Shown piece by piece: positions 23,100-35,071 of a stretch of 64,000 bases of DNA. Location of the stretch: NCBI RefSeq assembly GCF_023091745.1, contig NC_068925.1:2294001-2358000 (forward strand), written 5' to 3'. The number at the start of each line of letters is the position of its first letter. The stretch's first letter is position 1. This stretch comes from Budorcas taxicolor. Its lineage: Eukaryota > Chordata > Mammalia > Artiodactyla > Bovidae. A model generated the notes under the pieces. It worked only from the letters and a program-made list of their open reading frames with translations. It made no database searches and had not been told where the DNA came from. The translations under genes were made by a program, and so were the position numbers.

Positions 23100-23368
23100 A
23101 GAAGGCAATGGCACCCCACTCCAGTACTCTTGCCTGGAAAATCCCATGGATGAAGGAGCCTGGAAGGCTGCAGTCCATGGGGTCACTGAGGGTCGGACAC
23201 GACTGAGCGACTTCACTTTCACTTTCATGCATTGGAGAAGAAAATGGCAACCCACTCCAGTGTTCTTGCCTGGAGAATCCCCGGGATGGGGGAGCCTGGT
23301 GGGCTGCCATCTATGGGGTCGCGTAGAGTTGGACATGACTGAAGCGACTTAGCAGCAGCAGCAGCAGC
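23100..23368 (+). repeat. Bov-A2 SINE, full length
   Basis: Two monomers joined by CTTCACTTTCAC and ending (CAG)n. A standard young copy. Confidence 0.95.
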
Positions 23369-23586
23369 CATTTCTTAGTTAGAAATACTAACTATTTGAC
23401 TACTTTTATTTAGTTAGGGAATCATAAAATGACCCGAAAAAAATCATATTCCACTGCAGAAAAGAAGCCTAACTAGTTTCTTGAGGAGAGTTCACTATAC
23501 ATTTTAAAATGAATGAGAGTCAAGGCTTTTTATTTTCTACGTAGTCAAATATTAACATAAATGAATAAAATTCCCTTCAAAGCTAG

Positions 23587-23878
23587 CTGCAGAGAAGGTA
23601 ATGGCACCCCTCTCCAGTACTCTTGCCTGGAAAATCCCATGGATGGAGGAGCCTGGTAGGCTGCAGTCCATGGGATCGCTAGGAGTCAGACACGACTGAG
23701 CAACTTCACTTTCACTTTTCACTTTCATGCATTGGAGAAGGAAATGGCAACCCACTCCAGTGTTCTCGCCTGGAGAATCCCAGGGACGGTGGAGCCTGGT
23801 GGGCTGCCATCTAGGCTCTTGGCACAGAGTTGCACAGAGTTGGACAGGACTGAAACGACTTAGCAGCAGCAGCAGCAG
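23587..23878 (+). repeat. Bov-A2 SINE, full length, with target duplication
   Basis: Dimeric Bov-A2 ending (CAG)n. CAAAGCTAG occurs at 23578-23586 and 23879-23887. Confidence 0.95.
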
Positions 23879-23887
23879 CAAAGCTAG

Positions 23888-24507
23888 GTGAAAACAAGTT
23901 TGTGCAGTTTACAACACATTTTCATGTGAATATGCTTTTCTAGAAAAATCTCTTACTGTTCACACTTTAAAAAAAATTATGCATACTGCAAAAAGAAAGC
24001 TATTCCATCCCTACAACCCTGGACGGTGGAGGAAGGCTAAGGAAGCTGGTCTAGGCAAATGGTGTGGTTTCCCAGGTGCCATTCACGATGGACCATCAGG
24101 GCCCTGGCACCTAACTGGCCGCCTTCCTTCACAGCAACCTTGATGGGAATATGCAACAACACATGGCCTCAAAACCTTTGGGGACCTTATCTTCTGGTGT
24201 AGAAAAGATGCCCAGGACGTTATAGCCCAACTCAGCTATTAGTCTGTAAATGGCTCTCAACTTGCTCTAGAAATTACACCACATGCATCTCCCAACAATT
24301 TGTCACTTGGTCTCTGGTGAGGTACAAAGTAAAACTAAATGTCTTGTTATAAGAACACCACTGCTCCAATACAGGGTCAACTGTAGTGGATAATGAGGAA
24401 GGCCAGCTCTGCTGTGATTATGGACTAAAATCACGACAGATGGATAACCACTTATAAAATGAAGTCAGGCAGCCACTGTTGTGAACAAATTCCTTAAAAT
24501 CAATCTG
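23888..24507. other. Unique sequence, higher GC
   Basis: About 600 bases with no recognised repeat or exon. The GC-richer part around 24000-24300 could be an old unclassified repeat. Confidence 0.35.
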
Positions 24508-24524
24508 TCTCTCTCTCTCTCTGG
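24508..24524. repeat. (TC)n microsatellite
   Basis: Short CT dinucleotide run at the left edge of a BovB fragment. Confidence 0.9.
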
Positions 24525-24712
24525 GGAACTGTGGAAAATTCTTTAAGAGATGGGGATACCAGACCACCCTACCTGCCTCCTGAGAAATCTGTATGCAGGT
24601 CAAGGAGCAACAGTTAGAACTGGACATGGAACAACAGACTGGTTCCAGATTGGGAAAAGAGAATGTCAAGGTTGTATACTGTCACCCTGCTTACTTGACT
24701 TTTATGCAGAGT

Positions 24713-25445
24713 TCAGTTCAGTTCAGTTCAGTCACTCAGTCATGTCCGACTCTTTGCGACCACATGAACTGCAGCACACCCGGCCTCCCTGTTCATCACC
24801 AACACCCGGAGTTCACTCAGACTCACATCCATCGAGTCAGTGATGCCATCCAGCCATCACACCCTCTGTCTTCCCCTCTCCTCCTGCCCCCAATCCCTCC
24901 CAGCATCAGAGTCTTTTCCAGTGAGTCAACTCTTCGCATGAGGTGGCCAAAGTACTGGAGTTTCAGCTGTAGCATCATTCTTTCCAAAGAAATCCCAGGG
25001 TTGATCTCCTTCAGAATGGACTGGTTGGATTTCCTTGCAGTCCAAGGGACTCTCAAGAGTCTTCTCCAACACCACAGCTCAACAGCATCAATTCTTCGGC
25101 GCTCAGCCTTCTTCACAGTCCAACTCTCACATCCATACATGATCACTGGAAAAACCATAGCCTTGCCTAAACGGACCTTAGTCGGTAAAGTAATGTCTCT
25201 GCTTTTGAATATACTATCTAGGTTGGTCATAACTTTTCTTCCAAGGAGTAAGCGTCTTTTAATTTCCTGGCTGCAGTCACCATCTGCAGTGATTTTGAAG
25301 CCCCCCTCAAAATAAAGTCTGACACTGTTTCCACTGTTTCCCCATCTATTTCCCATGAAGTGATGGGACCGGATGCCATGATCTTCGTTTTCTGAATGTT
25401 GAGTTTTAAGCCAACTTTTTCACTCTCCTCTTTCACTTTCATCAA
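24713..25445 (-). mobile_element. BovB LINE (-) inserted in a BovB (+)
   Basis: Starts with a (GTTCA)4 tail and encodes, on the minus strand, the distal BovB domain (MYGCESWTVKKAERRRID, LQYFGHLMRRVDS). About 730 bases, 5'-truncated. Confidence 0.92.
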
Positions 25446-25888
25446 TGAAACACAAGCTGGAATCAAGATTCCCAGGAGAAATATCAATAACCTCAAAAAC
25501 GCAGATGATACCACCCTTATGGCAGAAAGCAAAGAGGAACTGAAGAGCCTCTTGATGAAAGTGAAAGAGGAGGATGAAAAAGCTGGCCTAAAACTCAACG
25601 TTCAAAAAATGAAGATTATGGCATGCAGTCCCATCACTTCATGGTAAATAGATGGGGAAACAGTGGAAACAGTGACAAACTTTCTTTTCTGGGGCTCCAA
25701 AATCACTCCAGATGATGACTACAGACATGAAATTAAAAGATGCTTGCTCCTTGGAAGAAAAGCTATGACAAACCTAGACAGCATGTTAAAAGGCCTCAGA
25801 CTTTACTTTGCCGACAAAGGTCCATCTAGTCAAAGCTATGGTTTTTCCAGTAGTCATGTATGGATGTGAGAGTTGGACTATAAAGAAA

Positions 25889-25981
25889 TCGTGGCAGATT
25901 CATGTCAATGTATGGCAAAACCAATACAACATTGTAAAGTAATTAGCCTCCAATTAAAATAAATAAATTTATATTTTAAAA
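25889..25981 (+). mobile_element. L1 3' tail inserted in BovB
   Basis: GCAGATTCATGTCAATGTAT to the A-rich tail, the terminal ~95 bases of a ruminant L1, bounded by ATAAAGAAA on both sides. Confidence 0.88.
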
Positions 25982-26381
25982 AAATAAAGAAAGCTGAGCA
26001 CCAAAGAATTGATGCTTTTGAACTTTGGTGTTGGAGAAGATTCCTGAGAGTCCCTTGGACTGCAAGAAGATCCAACTTGTCCGTACTAAAGGGAATCAGT
26101 TTTGAATATTCATTGGAAGGACTGATGCTGAAGCTGAAACTCCAATACTCTGGCCACCTGATGCAAAGAATCAACTTATTGGAAAAGACCCTGATGCTGG
26201 GCAAGACTGAATGCGGGAGGAAAAGGGGAGGACAGAGGATGAGATGGTTAGATGGCATCACCAACTCGATGGACATGAGTTTGAGTAAACTCCAGGAGTT
26301 GGTGATGGACAGGGAGGCCTGGCGTGCTGCAGTCCATGAGGTCGAAAGAGTCAGACACGACTGAGAGACTGAACTGAACTG

Positions 26382-26797
26382 ATGATGGCAAACCTCTACT
26401 GTGAAAATGAGGGTCATGCAAGGGGAACTCAGGGGGCCACTTGAACTGTGCTTTTGCACCTGGAAACACATGTCCTATAGCCAAACCCTTCACACTCTTT
26501 CTTGAGAGAGTTTCCTGCTGTCCTTCTTTCTGGTATTTCCACGGCCCTAAAACCTATTCTAAAGAGAAGGTGCTAATAAGCTATCTAGTCACAATAATTT
26601 GATATAACAGGATTATATATCATCCAAAATTATAAAAACAAAAGTCAGAAATCCAATGTATAATTAAAGTACATTGTTAGTTTCTTTTATTCTTGAAAAT
26701 AAAAACTGAGCTAATGATTGACTCCTTGCAATGAAGCATATTAAGTGCTTTATAAACCTACTCTGAGAACAAATATTAAAGGAAAGTAATTTCTCAC
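26382..26797. other. Unique sequence (formin intron)
   Basis: AT-rich, nothing recognised. Confidence 0.4.
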
Positions 26798-26849
26798 CAC
26801 TTATGAGTCTCTATGAGTGAGTTCTTCTCTGCTTCTTGGTCAGTTTTAG
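26798..26849 (-). CDS. FMN2: Formin-2-like internal exon (end of FH2)
   Basis: 52-base minus-strand exon. Acceptor GCATTTTCAG is followed by CT AAA ACT..., giving KTDQEAEKNSLIETHK, and it ends AAG TG before donor GTGAGA. Joined in phase to the previous exon (which ends with a single G), the first codon becomes Ala. The peptide matches the FH2 C-terminal helix of formin-2 as I recall it (AKxDQEAExNSLxETHKC). I believe three or four of 17 residues differ, a lot for such a conserved segment. Intron phase (1 to 2) and splice signals are intact. The next exon was not found downstream. Confidence 0.78.
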
Positions 26850-27469
26850 CTGAAAATGCAAGAAAAGAAATAGATGAGATTGATAAATGGTTATAACCAT
26901 CTCAAACAAAATAGATCAAATAATATGAAATATATTTCAATACATTAACATTAGTGGACTCCACCAAAAGTTTATTTCATTTTTAAAAAATTTTATTGGA
27001 ACATAATTATAGAATTTTATTTTAAATCTATGAATAGATATGATTGAATGGCTTATATTTAATTTTCATTAAGTTAATACTACTCTCTAAGTAATTTATT
27101 TAAATTAGTCACATTAACCTGAGAAAATAAAATACCAGATAACTTGATATTCACATCAAATTTGTCTGTCAAGGATTTAAATGCCAATAATTAGTTGAAA
27201 ACAATTCTCTCAAGCAAAATTCCAAAAACCAAGTAAAAACCTAAATAGAAATGGTATGTAATGATCTTTACCAGTGCTCTCCACATCAGATCACAATTGA
27301 GTAGATCCAGAGCTGACTTCTATGCAGACATAAGATAAAATACTAATACTTTCTCCTAACTTCAAGTGATGACATGACAGTGCACCCACTGATTTGCTAG
27401 AAATAAAGAATGGTAGCTGGACACAAACCCAAAGATCAAATTTGGGAAAGAGATTACATCACTATTTCA
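26850..27469. other. Unique AT-rich intronic sequence
   Basis: No repeat or exon recognised. Confidence 0.4.
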
Positions 27470-28984
27470 ATTTTTTTTCTTTTTTCAAATATTTTTAAAA
27501 TTTATTATTATTATTATTATTACTTTTACTTTACAATATTGTATTGGTTTTGTCACACATCAACATGAATCTGCCACGGGTGTACACGTGTTCCCAATCC
27601 TGAACCCCTCTCCCACCTCCCTCTTCATACCATCTCTCTGGGTCATCCCAGTACACCAGCCCCAAGCATCCTGCACCCTGCATCAAACCTAGACTGGCGA
27701 TTCATTTCTTATATGATATTATACATGTTTCAATTCCATTCTCCCAAATCAGCCCATCCTCTCCCTCTCCCTCAGATTCCAAAAGACTGTTTATACATCT
27801 GTCTCTTTTGCTGTCTCGCATACAGGGTTATCATTACCATCTTTCTAAATTCCATATATATGCATTAGTATACTGTATTGGTGTTTTTCTTTCTGGCTTA
27901 CTTCACTCTGTGTAATAGGCTCCAGTTTCCTCCAACACATTAGAACTGATTCAAATGTATTCTTTTTAATGGCTGAGTAATACTCCTTTGTGTATATGTA
28001 CCACAGCTTTCTTATCCATTCATCTGCTGATGGACATCTAGGTTGTTTCCATGTCCTGGCTATTATAAACAGTGCTGCGATGAACTTTGGGGTACATGTG
28101 TCTCTTTCAATTCTGGTTTCCTCGGTGTGTATGCCCAGCAGTGGGATTGCTGGGTCATAAGGCAGTTCTATTTCCAGTTTTTTAAGGAATCTCCACACTG
28201 TTCTCCATAGTGGCTGTACTAGTTTATATTCCCACCAACAGTGTAAGAGGGTTCCCTTTTCTCCACACCCTCTCCAGCATTTATTGCTTGTAGACTTTTG
28301 GATCGCAGCCATTCTGACTGGCATGAAATGGTACCTCATTGTGGTTTTGATTTGCGTTTCTCTAATCATGGGTGATGTTGAGCATCTTTGCATGTGTTTG
28401 TTAGCCATCTATATGTCTTCTTTGGAGAAATGTCTATTTAGTTCTTTGGGCCATTTTTTGATTGGGTCGTTTATTTTCTGGAATTGAGCTGCATAAGTTG
28501 CTTGCATATTTTTGAGATTAGTTGTTTGTCAGTTGCTTTATTTGCTATTATTTTCTCCCATTCCGAAGACTGTCTTTTCACCTTGCTTATAGTTTCCTTT
28601 GTTGTGCAGAAGCTTTTTATTTTAATTAGGTCCCATTTGTTTATTTTTGCTTTTATATCCAATATTCTGGGAGGTGGATCATAGAGGATCCTGCTGTGAT
28701 GTATGTCAGAGAGTGTTTTGCCTATGTTCTCCTCTAGGAGTTTTATAGTTTCTGGTCTTACATTTAGATCTTTAATCCATTTTGAGTTTATTTTTGTAAG
28801 TGGTGTTAGAAAGTGATCTAGTTTCATTCTTTTACAATTGGTTGACCAGTTTTCCCAGCATCATTTGTTAAAGAGATTGTCTTTAATCCACTGTATATTC
28901 TTGCCTCCTTTGTCGAAGATTAGGTGTCCATAAATGTGTGCATTTATCTCTGGGCTTTCTATTTTGTTCCATTGATCTATATTT
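27470..28984 (-). mobile_element. L1 3' end (ruminant L1), 5'-truncated
   Basis: Antisense L1: poly-T, 3' UTR (CATCAACATGAATCTGCCAC), then the ORF2 C-terminal region. The minus strand is open for 187 codons (27845-28408) with the typical WRTVWRFLKKLEIELPYDPA and YYSAIKKN. A further 118-codon piece follows (28471-28827), separated by a break. A relatively young copy. Confidence 0.95.
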
Positions 28985-30059
28985 CTGACAGAAACTCCCA
29001 TCACATAAAGTATGTATGCCAATGACTTTCACTGGCCAGTAAGCATTCTAGGAATTTATGTATTACTTTATACACATACACACACACACATATTTGGAAC
29101 AAAAGCTTCAAAAATACTCCCACTTCTTACAGTGCTTTTAATAGTATTTTTAGTCTATTCCCATAGACCTCAAAATGTAGTTGTGACCCACTAAATTCAT
29201 TTCATTCTTCACTAATTATCTGTGACACACAGTTTGAAAATCACTGAGCTACTGGACAAAACAATCAAAGAAAAAACCACCCTGGAGCTAGTGAAAGAAG
29301 TTGCCTTTTCATAACCATTTCCTTTGGGGGCACACTTGCAGCCGTTTGGAAAAATTAAAAGACAAAAAGGAGAGCAGGGCAAAATGATTATAAATATTGG
29401 AAGTGGGTGTGAAATCAAACCTGTGGCCACTTGGGAAATGTCAGTGACTGCATCACGACTTAAACACTTGCCAGCTTGGGCTGCTGTTTCACAACCTCAA
29501 GACTGTTTGTTTGAAGGTCTGCACGCATCTGCAAAGCCACCGTGGAGTGTTATGCAGGCCCTCTATAGGACTGCCTGAATTTAACAGCAATCCTGGGAGA
29601 TGGTAGCAGAGGTATGTTTCCCCTTTCCCTTCTGGTTTTTTAGAATGCTTCTGTAAACCTACAGGTCAATCATTAGCCATATTAAGAAACAAGATAGATG
29701 TTCCATAACTTCACTTTGAAAAGTCTCCAATGTTAACCTGTTTACTTACAAAATCTGCTTTGGGCTGCTGTATGAAAATGGTTTGTTTCCTGAATAATTC
29801 TAGAACCACAGAAAAGTTTAAGAGAAAACAACAAAGCAACACAATGCATAACACTTTTAGGAAGGACATTCTTCCAACTGCCCTTGCATCATTTTTTTCT
29901 TTTGTAAAATATAGAATTTAAGACTGAGAAAGGAAGAAAATTTTTGGACTATTCTAGACGCACTGAGTAAATGTTTATGAAATTTAAAACACCTTAGAAT
30001 GAGATTCCAGTGACGTGTATTCTATTCTGATTCTGCCTCTGAAATAAGCTTTGTAATCT
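28985..30059. other. Unique sequence with a short (CA)n
   Basis: A (CA)n microsatellite near 29074-29090. Otherwise nothing recognised. A plus-strand open frame at 29324-29578 has no known domain. Confidence 0.4.
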
Positions 30060-30468
30060 TAGGCTTCCCTGGTGGCTCAGATGGTAAAGAGCCTCCGTGC
30101 AATGCAGGAGAAAGAAAGTGGAAGTCGCTCAGTCGTGTCTGACTCTGCAACCCCATGGACTATACAGTCCATGGGATTCTCCAGTCAGAATACTGGAGTG
30201 AGTGGCCATTCCCTTCTCTAGGGGATCTCCCCAACCCAGGGTTCGAACCCAGATCTCCCACATTGCAGGCAGATTCTTTACCTGCTGAGCCCCCAGGGAA
30301 GCCCCAGGTTCAATCCCTGGGTTTGGAAGATCTCCTGAAGAAGGAGACGGCAACCGCCTCCAGTATTGTTGCCTGGAAAATCCCAGGGACAGAGGAGCCT
30401 GGTGGGCTATAGTCTATGGGGTCACAAAGAGTCGGACACGACTGAGTGACTAACACACACAGAATCTT
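30060..30468 (+). repeat. Bov-tA SINE (+) interrupted by a Bov-tA (-)
   Basis: Plus-strand head (GGCTTCCCTGGTGGCTCAGA) at 30060-30107. An inverted full Bov-tA follows (30108-30305, ending CCAGGGAAGCCCC). The remainder of the plus-strand copy runs from 30306 (TTCAATCCCTGGG) to 30468. Confidence 0.92.
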
Positions 30469-31081
30469 AGGCAAATAGATTAATCTGTTAACATATACAA
30501 AATGTTTAGCATAGTGCCCCCAATAATTAGTAGGAACTACATAAACATTCTTTGAAAATGTTGGATTTCACGCTCTTGAAACCCTAAAGTGATATACTGC
30601 ATAATAATGTTTAACTGAATACACCAACTGCTATTGTATCATGCTTCAACATTATATGCAGATAAAGAAAACAGATACTTAACAGCTTTTTACATAATAT
30701 AAGCCCCTAACTAGTTGGAAGTGGAATGAAGTGAGTTTCAGTTATTCATAATGTTTCCTTGTGGTGTATACTAAAACAGCTTTGGCTTCATTGTACGAGC
30801 AAGTTTTACTAAATAAACACTCCAGTTCAATGTGGCAGAAGAATGATTCTTACTAAAGGAATAAAACAAAAATAGGCTCTCTGTCCAAACCTAATAGCCA
30901 TATTACAACCATAAAACCAAATTGGGATAGCAGGAAATACTTTAAATTATTGTGTTTTCCATTTTTTAAAAACATGATTTTGAAGCTAAAAGGAGTTGTT
31001 TTCTCAGCTCTAATCAGCTTTGATAAAGTCCTATAAGAGATAATTCTCTTTTGTAGGGCAATCTTAGAAATAAAAAACTTG
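30469..31081. other. Unique AT-rich sequence
   Basis: No repeat or exon recognised. Confidence 0.4.
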
Positions 31082-31213
31082 GGACTTCCTTCTTGGTCCA
31101 GTGGTTACGAATCCACCCTGCAATGAAGGGACATGGGTTCAATCCTTGGTCAGGGAACTAAGATCCCACAGGCCACAACTAAGACCCAACACAGCCAAAA
31201 AAAAAAAAGAAAA
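31082..31213 (+). repeat. CHR-type (cetartiodactyl) tRNA-derived SINE
   Basis: GGACTTCCTTCTTGGTCCAG, GGTTCAATCCTTGGTCAGGG and CCACAACTAAGACCCAACAC followed by an A-tail. It differs from Bov-tA in its 3' half, as expected for CHR-family SINEs shared by ruminants, hippos and whales. Confidence 0.85.
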
Positions 31214-31339
31214 GAAATAAAAAATTTTCTGGAAACTTGGGGTGCAATTTGGATTTCCGGAGACACTGAGCTATAATTTCTCAACACACTGCTTGCAGAA
31301 AAAAACACCATCAACATTTTGTTACCACAATCTTTTAAG

Positions 31340-31999
31340 CCAGTCCCATCACTTCATGGGAAATAGATGGGGAAACAGTGGAAACAGTGTCAGACTTTAT
31401 TTGGTGTTGGGGGGGGGCTCCAAAATCACTGCAGATGGTGACTGCAGCCAGGAAATTAAAAGACGCTTACTCCTTGGAAGGAAAGTTACAACCAACCTAG
31501 ATAGCATATTCAAAAGCAGAGACATTACTTTACCGACTAAGGTCCGTCTAGGCAAGGCTATGGTTTTTCCAGTGATCATGTATGGATGTGAGAGTTGGAC
31601 TGTGAAGAAGGCTGAGCGCCGAAGAATTGATGCTTTTGAGCTGTGGTGTTGGAGAAGACTCTTGAGAGTCCCTTGGACTGCAAGGATATCCAACAAGTCC
31701 ATTCTGAAGGAGATCAACCCTGGGATTTCTTTGGAAGGAATGATGCTAAAGCTGAAACTCCAGTACTTTGGCCACCTCATGCGAAGAGTTGACTCATTGG
31801 AAAAGACTCTGATGCTGCGAGGGATTGGGGGCAGGAGGAGAAGGGGAAGACAGAGGGTGCGATGGCTGGATGGCATCACTGACTCGATGGACGTGAGTCT
31901 GAGTGAACTCCGGGAGTTGGTGATGGACGGGGGGCCTGGCGTGCTGCAGTTCATGGGGTCGCAAAGAGTCGGACACGCCTGAGCAACTGAACTGAACTG
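31340..31999 (+). mobile_element. BovB LINE 3' segment, largely open
   Basis: Plus-strand frame 31242-31982 covers the distal BovB domain with GCESWTVKKAERRRIDAFEL and LQYFGHLMRRVDSLEKTLML almost intact. It includes a run of nine G near 31408. Ends GAACTGAACTGATGAT. Confidence 0.94.
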
Positions 32000-32012
32000 A
32001 TGATGTTAACTT

Positions 32013-32217
32013 GGGCTTCCCAAGTGATGTGAGTGGTAAAGATCCTGCTTACCAATGCAGGTGTAAGAGACATGGATTCAGTCCCTAGAGGAGGACATGA
32101 CAACTCAGTCCAGTATTCTTGCCTGGAGAATCCCACAGACAGAGGAGCCTGGTGGGCTATAGTCCATAGGGTCACAGAGAGTCTAACATGACTGAAGTGA
32201 CTTAGCATGCAAATAAA
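32013..32217 (+). repeat. Bov-tA SINE with target duplication
   Basis: GGGCTTCCCAAGTGATGTGA head to the 3' end, flanked by GATGTTAACTT (32002-32012 and 32218-32228). It landed at the 3' edge of the preceding BovB. Confidence 0.93.
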
Positions 32218-32413
32218 GATGTTAACTTAGAGACAAATGCTAGATGTGTTTCTTTAGTTTGTGAGGATGAAAACAACCAAACTAAAATAAAATGTTACTA
32301 AGGTAGTAAAAATTAAGGTATTTTTTTATATCACTCTGCCATTCATTTAGGGAGCATTCAAATTAATTACATGCAGTGACCAAAATCTTAGACCAATTGT
32401 GTTTTTTATTAGG

Positions 32414-32655
32414 TTGCTGCTGTTGCTGCAGTTGTGTCTGACTCTGTGCAATCCCCTGGTCAGCAGCCCACCAGGCTCCTCTGTCCCTGGGATTCTCCAG
32501 GCAAGAATAATGGAGTGGATTGCCATTTCCTTCTCCAATGCATGGATGCATGCTAAGTCGCTTCAGTTGTGTCCGACTCTGTGAAACCCTATGGACAGCA
32601 CCCCACCAGGCTCCTCTGTCCACAGAATTCTCTAGGCAAGAAGACTGGAGTGGAT
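32414..32655 (-). repeat. Bov-A2 SINE
   Basis: Antisense dimer starting GCTGCTGTTGCTGCAGTTG, linked by GCATGGATGCATGCTAAG. Confidence 0.9.
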
Positions 32656-32689
32656 AATTGCAGTTTCAGATCATGAATTTTAAATTATT

Positions 32690-33145
32690 ATAACTAGGCT
32701 CAAATACATCTTTATTAATCAAAATAGGAACCATTATAATCAACACAGTTTTGCCAATGAGAAATGTTTTTTTATTCCTAAGTCATAAAAATCTGTGCTT
32801 TGGGATTTAATGAACTCTTGGAAAGCATTCTCTGAATCCTGCTGGTTGTGGAAGCATATTCCCTGCAAAAAGTTGTCAAAATGTTTGAAGAAGTGAAAGT
32901 TGGTTGGTGAGATGTCAGGTGAATACAGCAGGCGAGGCAAAACTTCAGAGCTCAATTTATTCAACTTTTGAAGCATTGGTTGTACAACATGTGGTCAGGA
33001 ATTGTCATGGAGAAGAATTAGGCCCTTTCTGTGGACCAATGCCAGCTGTGGGCATTGCAGTTTTCAGAGCATCTCATCAAACCGCTAAGCATACTTCTCA
33101 GATGTAATGAGAAGTATTTTTTTCCAGGATTCAAAAAGCTGTAGT
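32690..33145 (-). pseudogene. mariner-type DNA transposon, transposase C-terminus
   Basis: Minus-strand frame 32740-32976 contains LLYSPDISPTNFHFFKHFDN, i.e. the YSPDLxPxDxHxF motif holding the third catalytic Asp region of mariner transposases, then LQGICFHNQQDSENAFQEF. Upstream (toward 33145) the frame breaks. The catalytic third Asp position reads Asn (SPTN), so it is dead. Closest to the Hsmar1/SETMAR type by memory. The 5' half and terminal repeats are not identified. Confidence 0.85.
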
Positions 33146-33156
33146 GGATCAGACTG

Positions 33157-34320
33157 GTTCAGTTCAGTTCAGTCCCTCAGTTGTGTCTGACTCTTTGTGA
33201 TCCCATGGACTGCAGCACGCCAGGCCTCCCTGACCATCACCAACTCCTGGAGTTTACTCAAACTCATGTCCATCGAGACGGTGATGCCATCCAACCACTT
33301 CACCCTCTGTCCTCCCCTTCTCTTCTTGCCTTCAATCTTTCCCAGCATCAGGGTCTTTTCCAGTGAGTCATGTCCATTTCTTTGTGACTCTGCAGACTGC
33401 AGTATGCCAGGCTCTTCTGTCTTTCACTATCTCCTGGAGTTTGCTCACATTCGTGTCCATTGAGTTGGTGATGCTAGCTAACTAATTTTTCCTCTGCCAC
33501 TCCCTTCTCCTCATGCCCTCAATCTCTTCCAGCATCAGGGTCTTTTCCAATGAGTTGGCTCTTCACATCAGGTGACCAAAGCCTTGGAGCTTCAGTTGCA
33601 GCAACAGTCCTTCCAATGAATATTCAGAACTGATTTCCTTTTGGATTGACTGGTTTGATCCCTTTGCAGTCCAAGGGACTCTCAAAAGTCTTCTCCAGCA
33701 CCACAACTCAAAAGCATCAATTCTTTGACACTCAGCCTTCTTAATGGCCCAAATATCACACTGGTACATGATTACTGGAAAATCCATAGCTTGGACTATA
33801 TGGACCTTTGTCAGCAAATGATGTCTTTCTTTTTAAATATGCTGTCTAGGTTTGTCATAACTTTCCTTCCAAGAAGCAAGCATCTTTTAAATTTCTTGGC
33901 TGCATTCACCATTGGTGGTGATCTTCCATTATTAGTATATAGGAATGCAAGAAATTTTTGTGTATTAATTTTGTAACTTGCAATTTTATCAAATTCATTG
34001 ATGAGCTCTGGTTTTCTGGAAGCATCATTAGGATTTTCTATATACAGTATCAGGTCTTGGAGCCCATGAAAATAAAATCTGTCACTATTTACATTTTTTC
34101 CTCTTCTATCTGCCATGAAACAATGGGATCAGATGTCATGATCCTGGTTTTCTGAATGTTGAGTTTCAAGCCAGGTTTTTACTTTCCTCTTTCACCTTCG
34201 TCAAGAGGCTCTTTAGTTCCTCTTCACTTTCTGCCATTTGAGTGGTATCATGCTACACATCCGAGGCTGTTGATATTTCTACCAGCAATTTTGACTCCAG
34301 CTTGTGATTCATTGAGCCCA
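33157..34320 (-). mobile_element. BovB LINE(s), tandem 3' ends with an embedded L1 piece
   Basis: 33157-33366 is a BovB 3' end (GTTCA tail). At 33367 the sequence jumps back to the start of a second 3' region (TCATGTCCATTTCTTTGTGA) and continues upstream to about 34320, so two copies are stacked in the same orientation. The second is interrupted at 33922-34053 by an L1 ORF2 fragment. Confidence 0.85.
33922..34053 (-). mobile_element. L1 ORF2 fragment inside BovB
   Basis: Minus strand reads LILYIENPNDASRKPELINE and FDKIASYKINTQKFLAFLYT, typical of L1 RT just after the FADD motif. BovB sequence is found on both sides. The combined frame 33811-34116 stays open (101 codons). Confidence 0.85.
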
Positions 34321-35071
34321 GTATTTCACATGTATACACATTTGCCCTTATTTATGTTATACATACATAACCTTTTAAATGTGATCCTCATTATTCATGG
34401 ATTCTGTATTTGTGAAGTAGCCAACTTGTTAAAATTGATTTTAATTCCAAAATAAAGAACTGTAGTGCTTTTGTAGTTACTCACAGATGTATGCAGAGCA
34501 TTGGAAAATCTGAGTCACCAGGCACATGTTCCTGGTTAAGGCTGAATAAAGTGTGCTTCTGCTTTATTCCAAGTCTCATACTGTACAAGTGTCCTTTTCT
34601 CAGTCTGCTTGGACATAGTTTGGCATCTTTTTATCTCCTTCTTTTCTGGTAATCTCTCTTTTTAAACAGTCCACAAGCATGGAAGTGCAGAGGTATCTAG
34701 TGCCCTAAACCTGAGAAGGCTATGGTGTGCCTTATGGAAAAAATACATGTGTTGGGTAAGCTTCACTAAGGGACAGTCAGACTTGGCTGTAAGTTTGATA
34801 TTAATGAACTAGCAGTACAGTAAAAAGGTGTATTCAAACATGAACACACATAAAGCAAGACTGTACTTTGGTTGGTTGATGAAATGAGACTAAAATGAGA
34901 CCAGAAGCTTGAAGAACTGTCTTTACTGCTAGGAACAGTGGCCCAGTACTCAACAATTCAGTGTTTGTGGCAACCTTGTGGAACATAACTATGGCAAATA
35001 ATGAGAATATATTTATATTATGTTATAAATGAAAGGAATATAAAATATGCAAAATTATATGTATGTGTGCA
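34321..35071. other. Unique sequence
   Basis: No repeat or exon recognised. It may include old unclassified repeat. Confidence 0.35.

Larger units (their letters stand above)
24525..26381 (+). mobile_element. BovB LINE (+) split by an inverted BovB and an L1 tail
   Basis: Plus-strand BovB RT segment at 24525-24712 resumes at 25446 (ACACAAGCTGGAATCAAG) and runs to the 3' end at 26381. The split holds a minus-strand BovB (24713-25445), and an L1 tail sits at 25889-25981. About 30 bases of the host element are lost at the first junction. Confidence 0.88.

Noticed and set aside
23888..24507. Missing formin exon in this GC-richer block
   Set aside because: Scanned on the minus strand; no frame resembles the expected FH2/FSI sequence.
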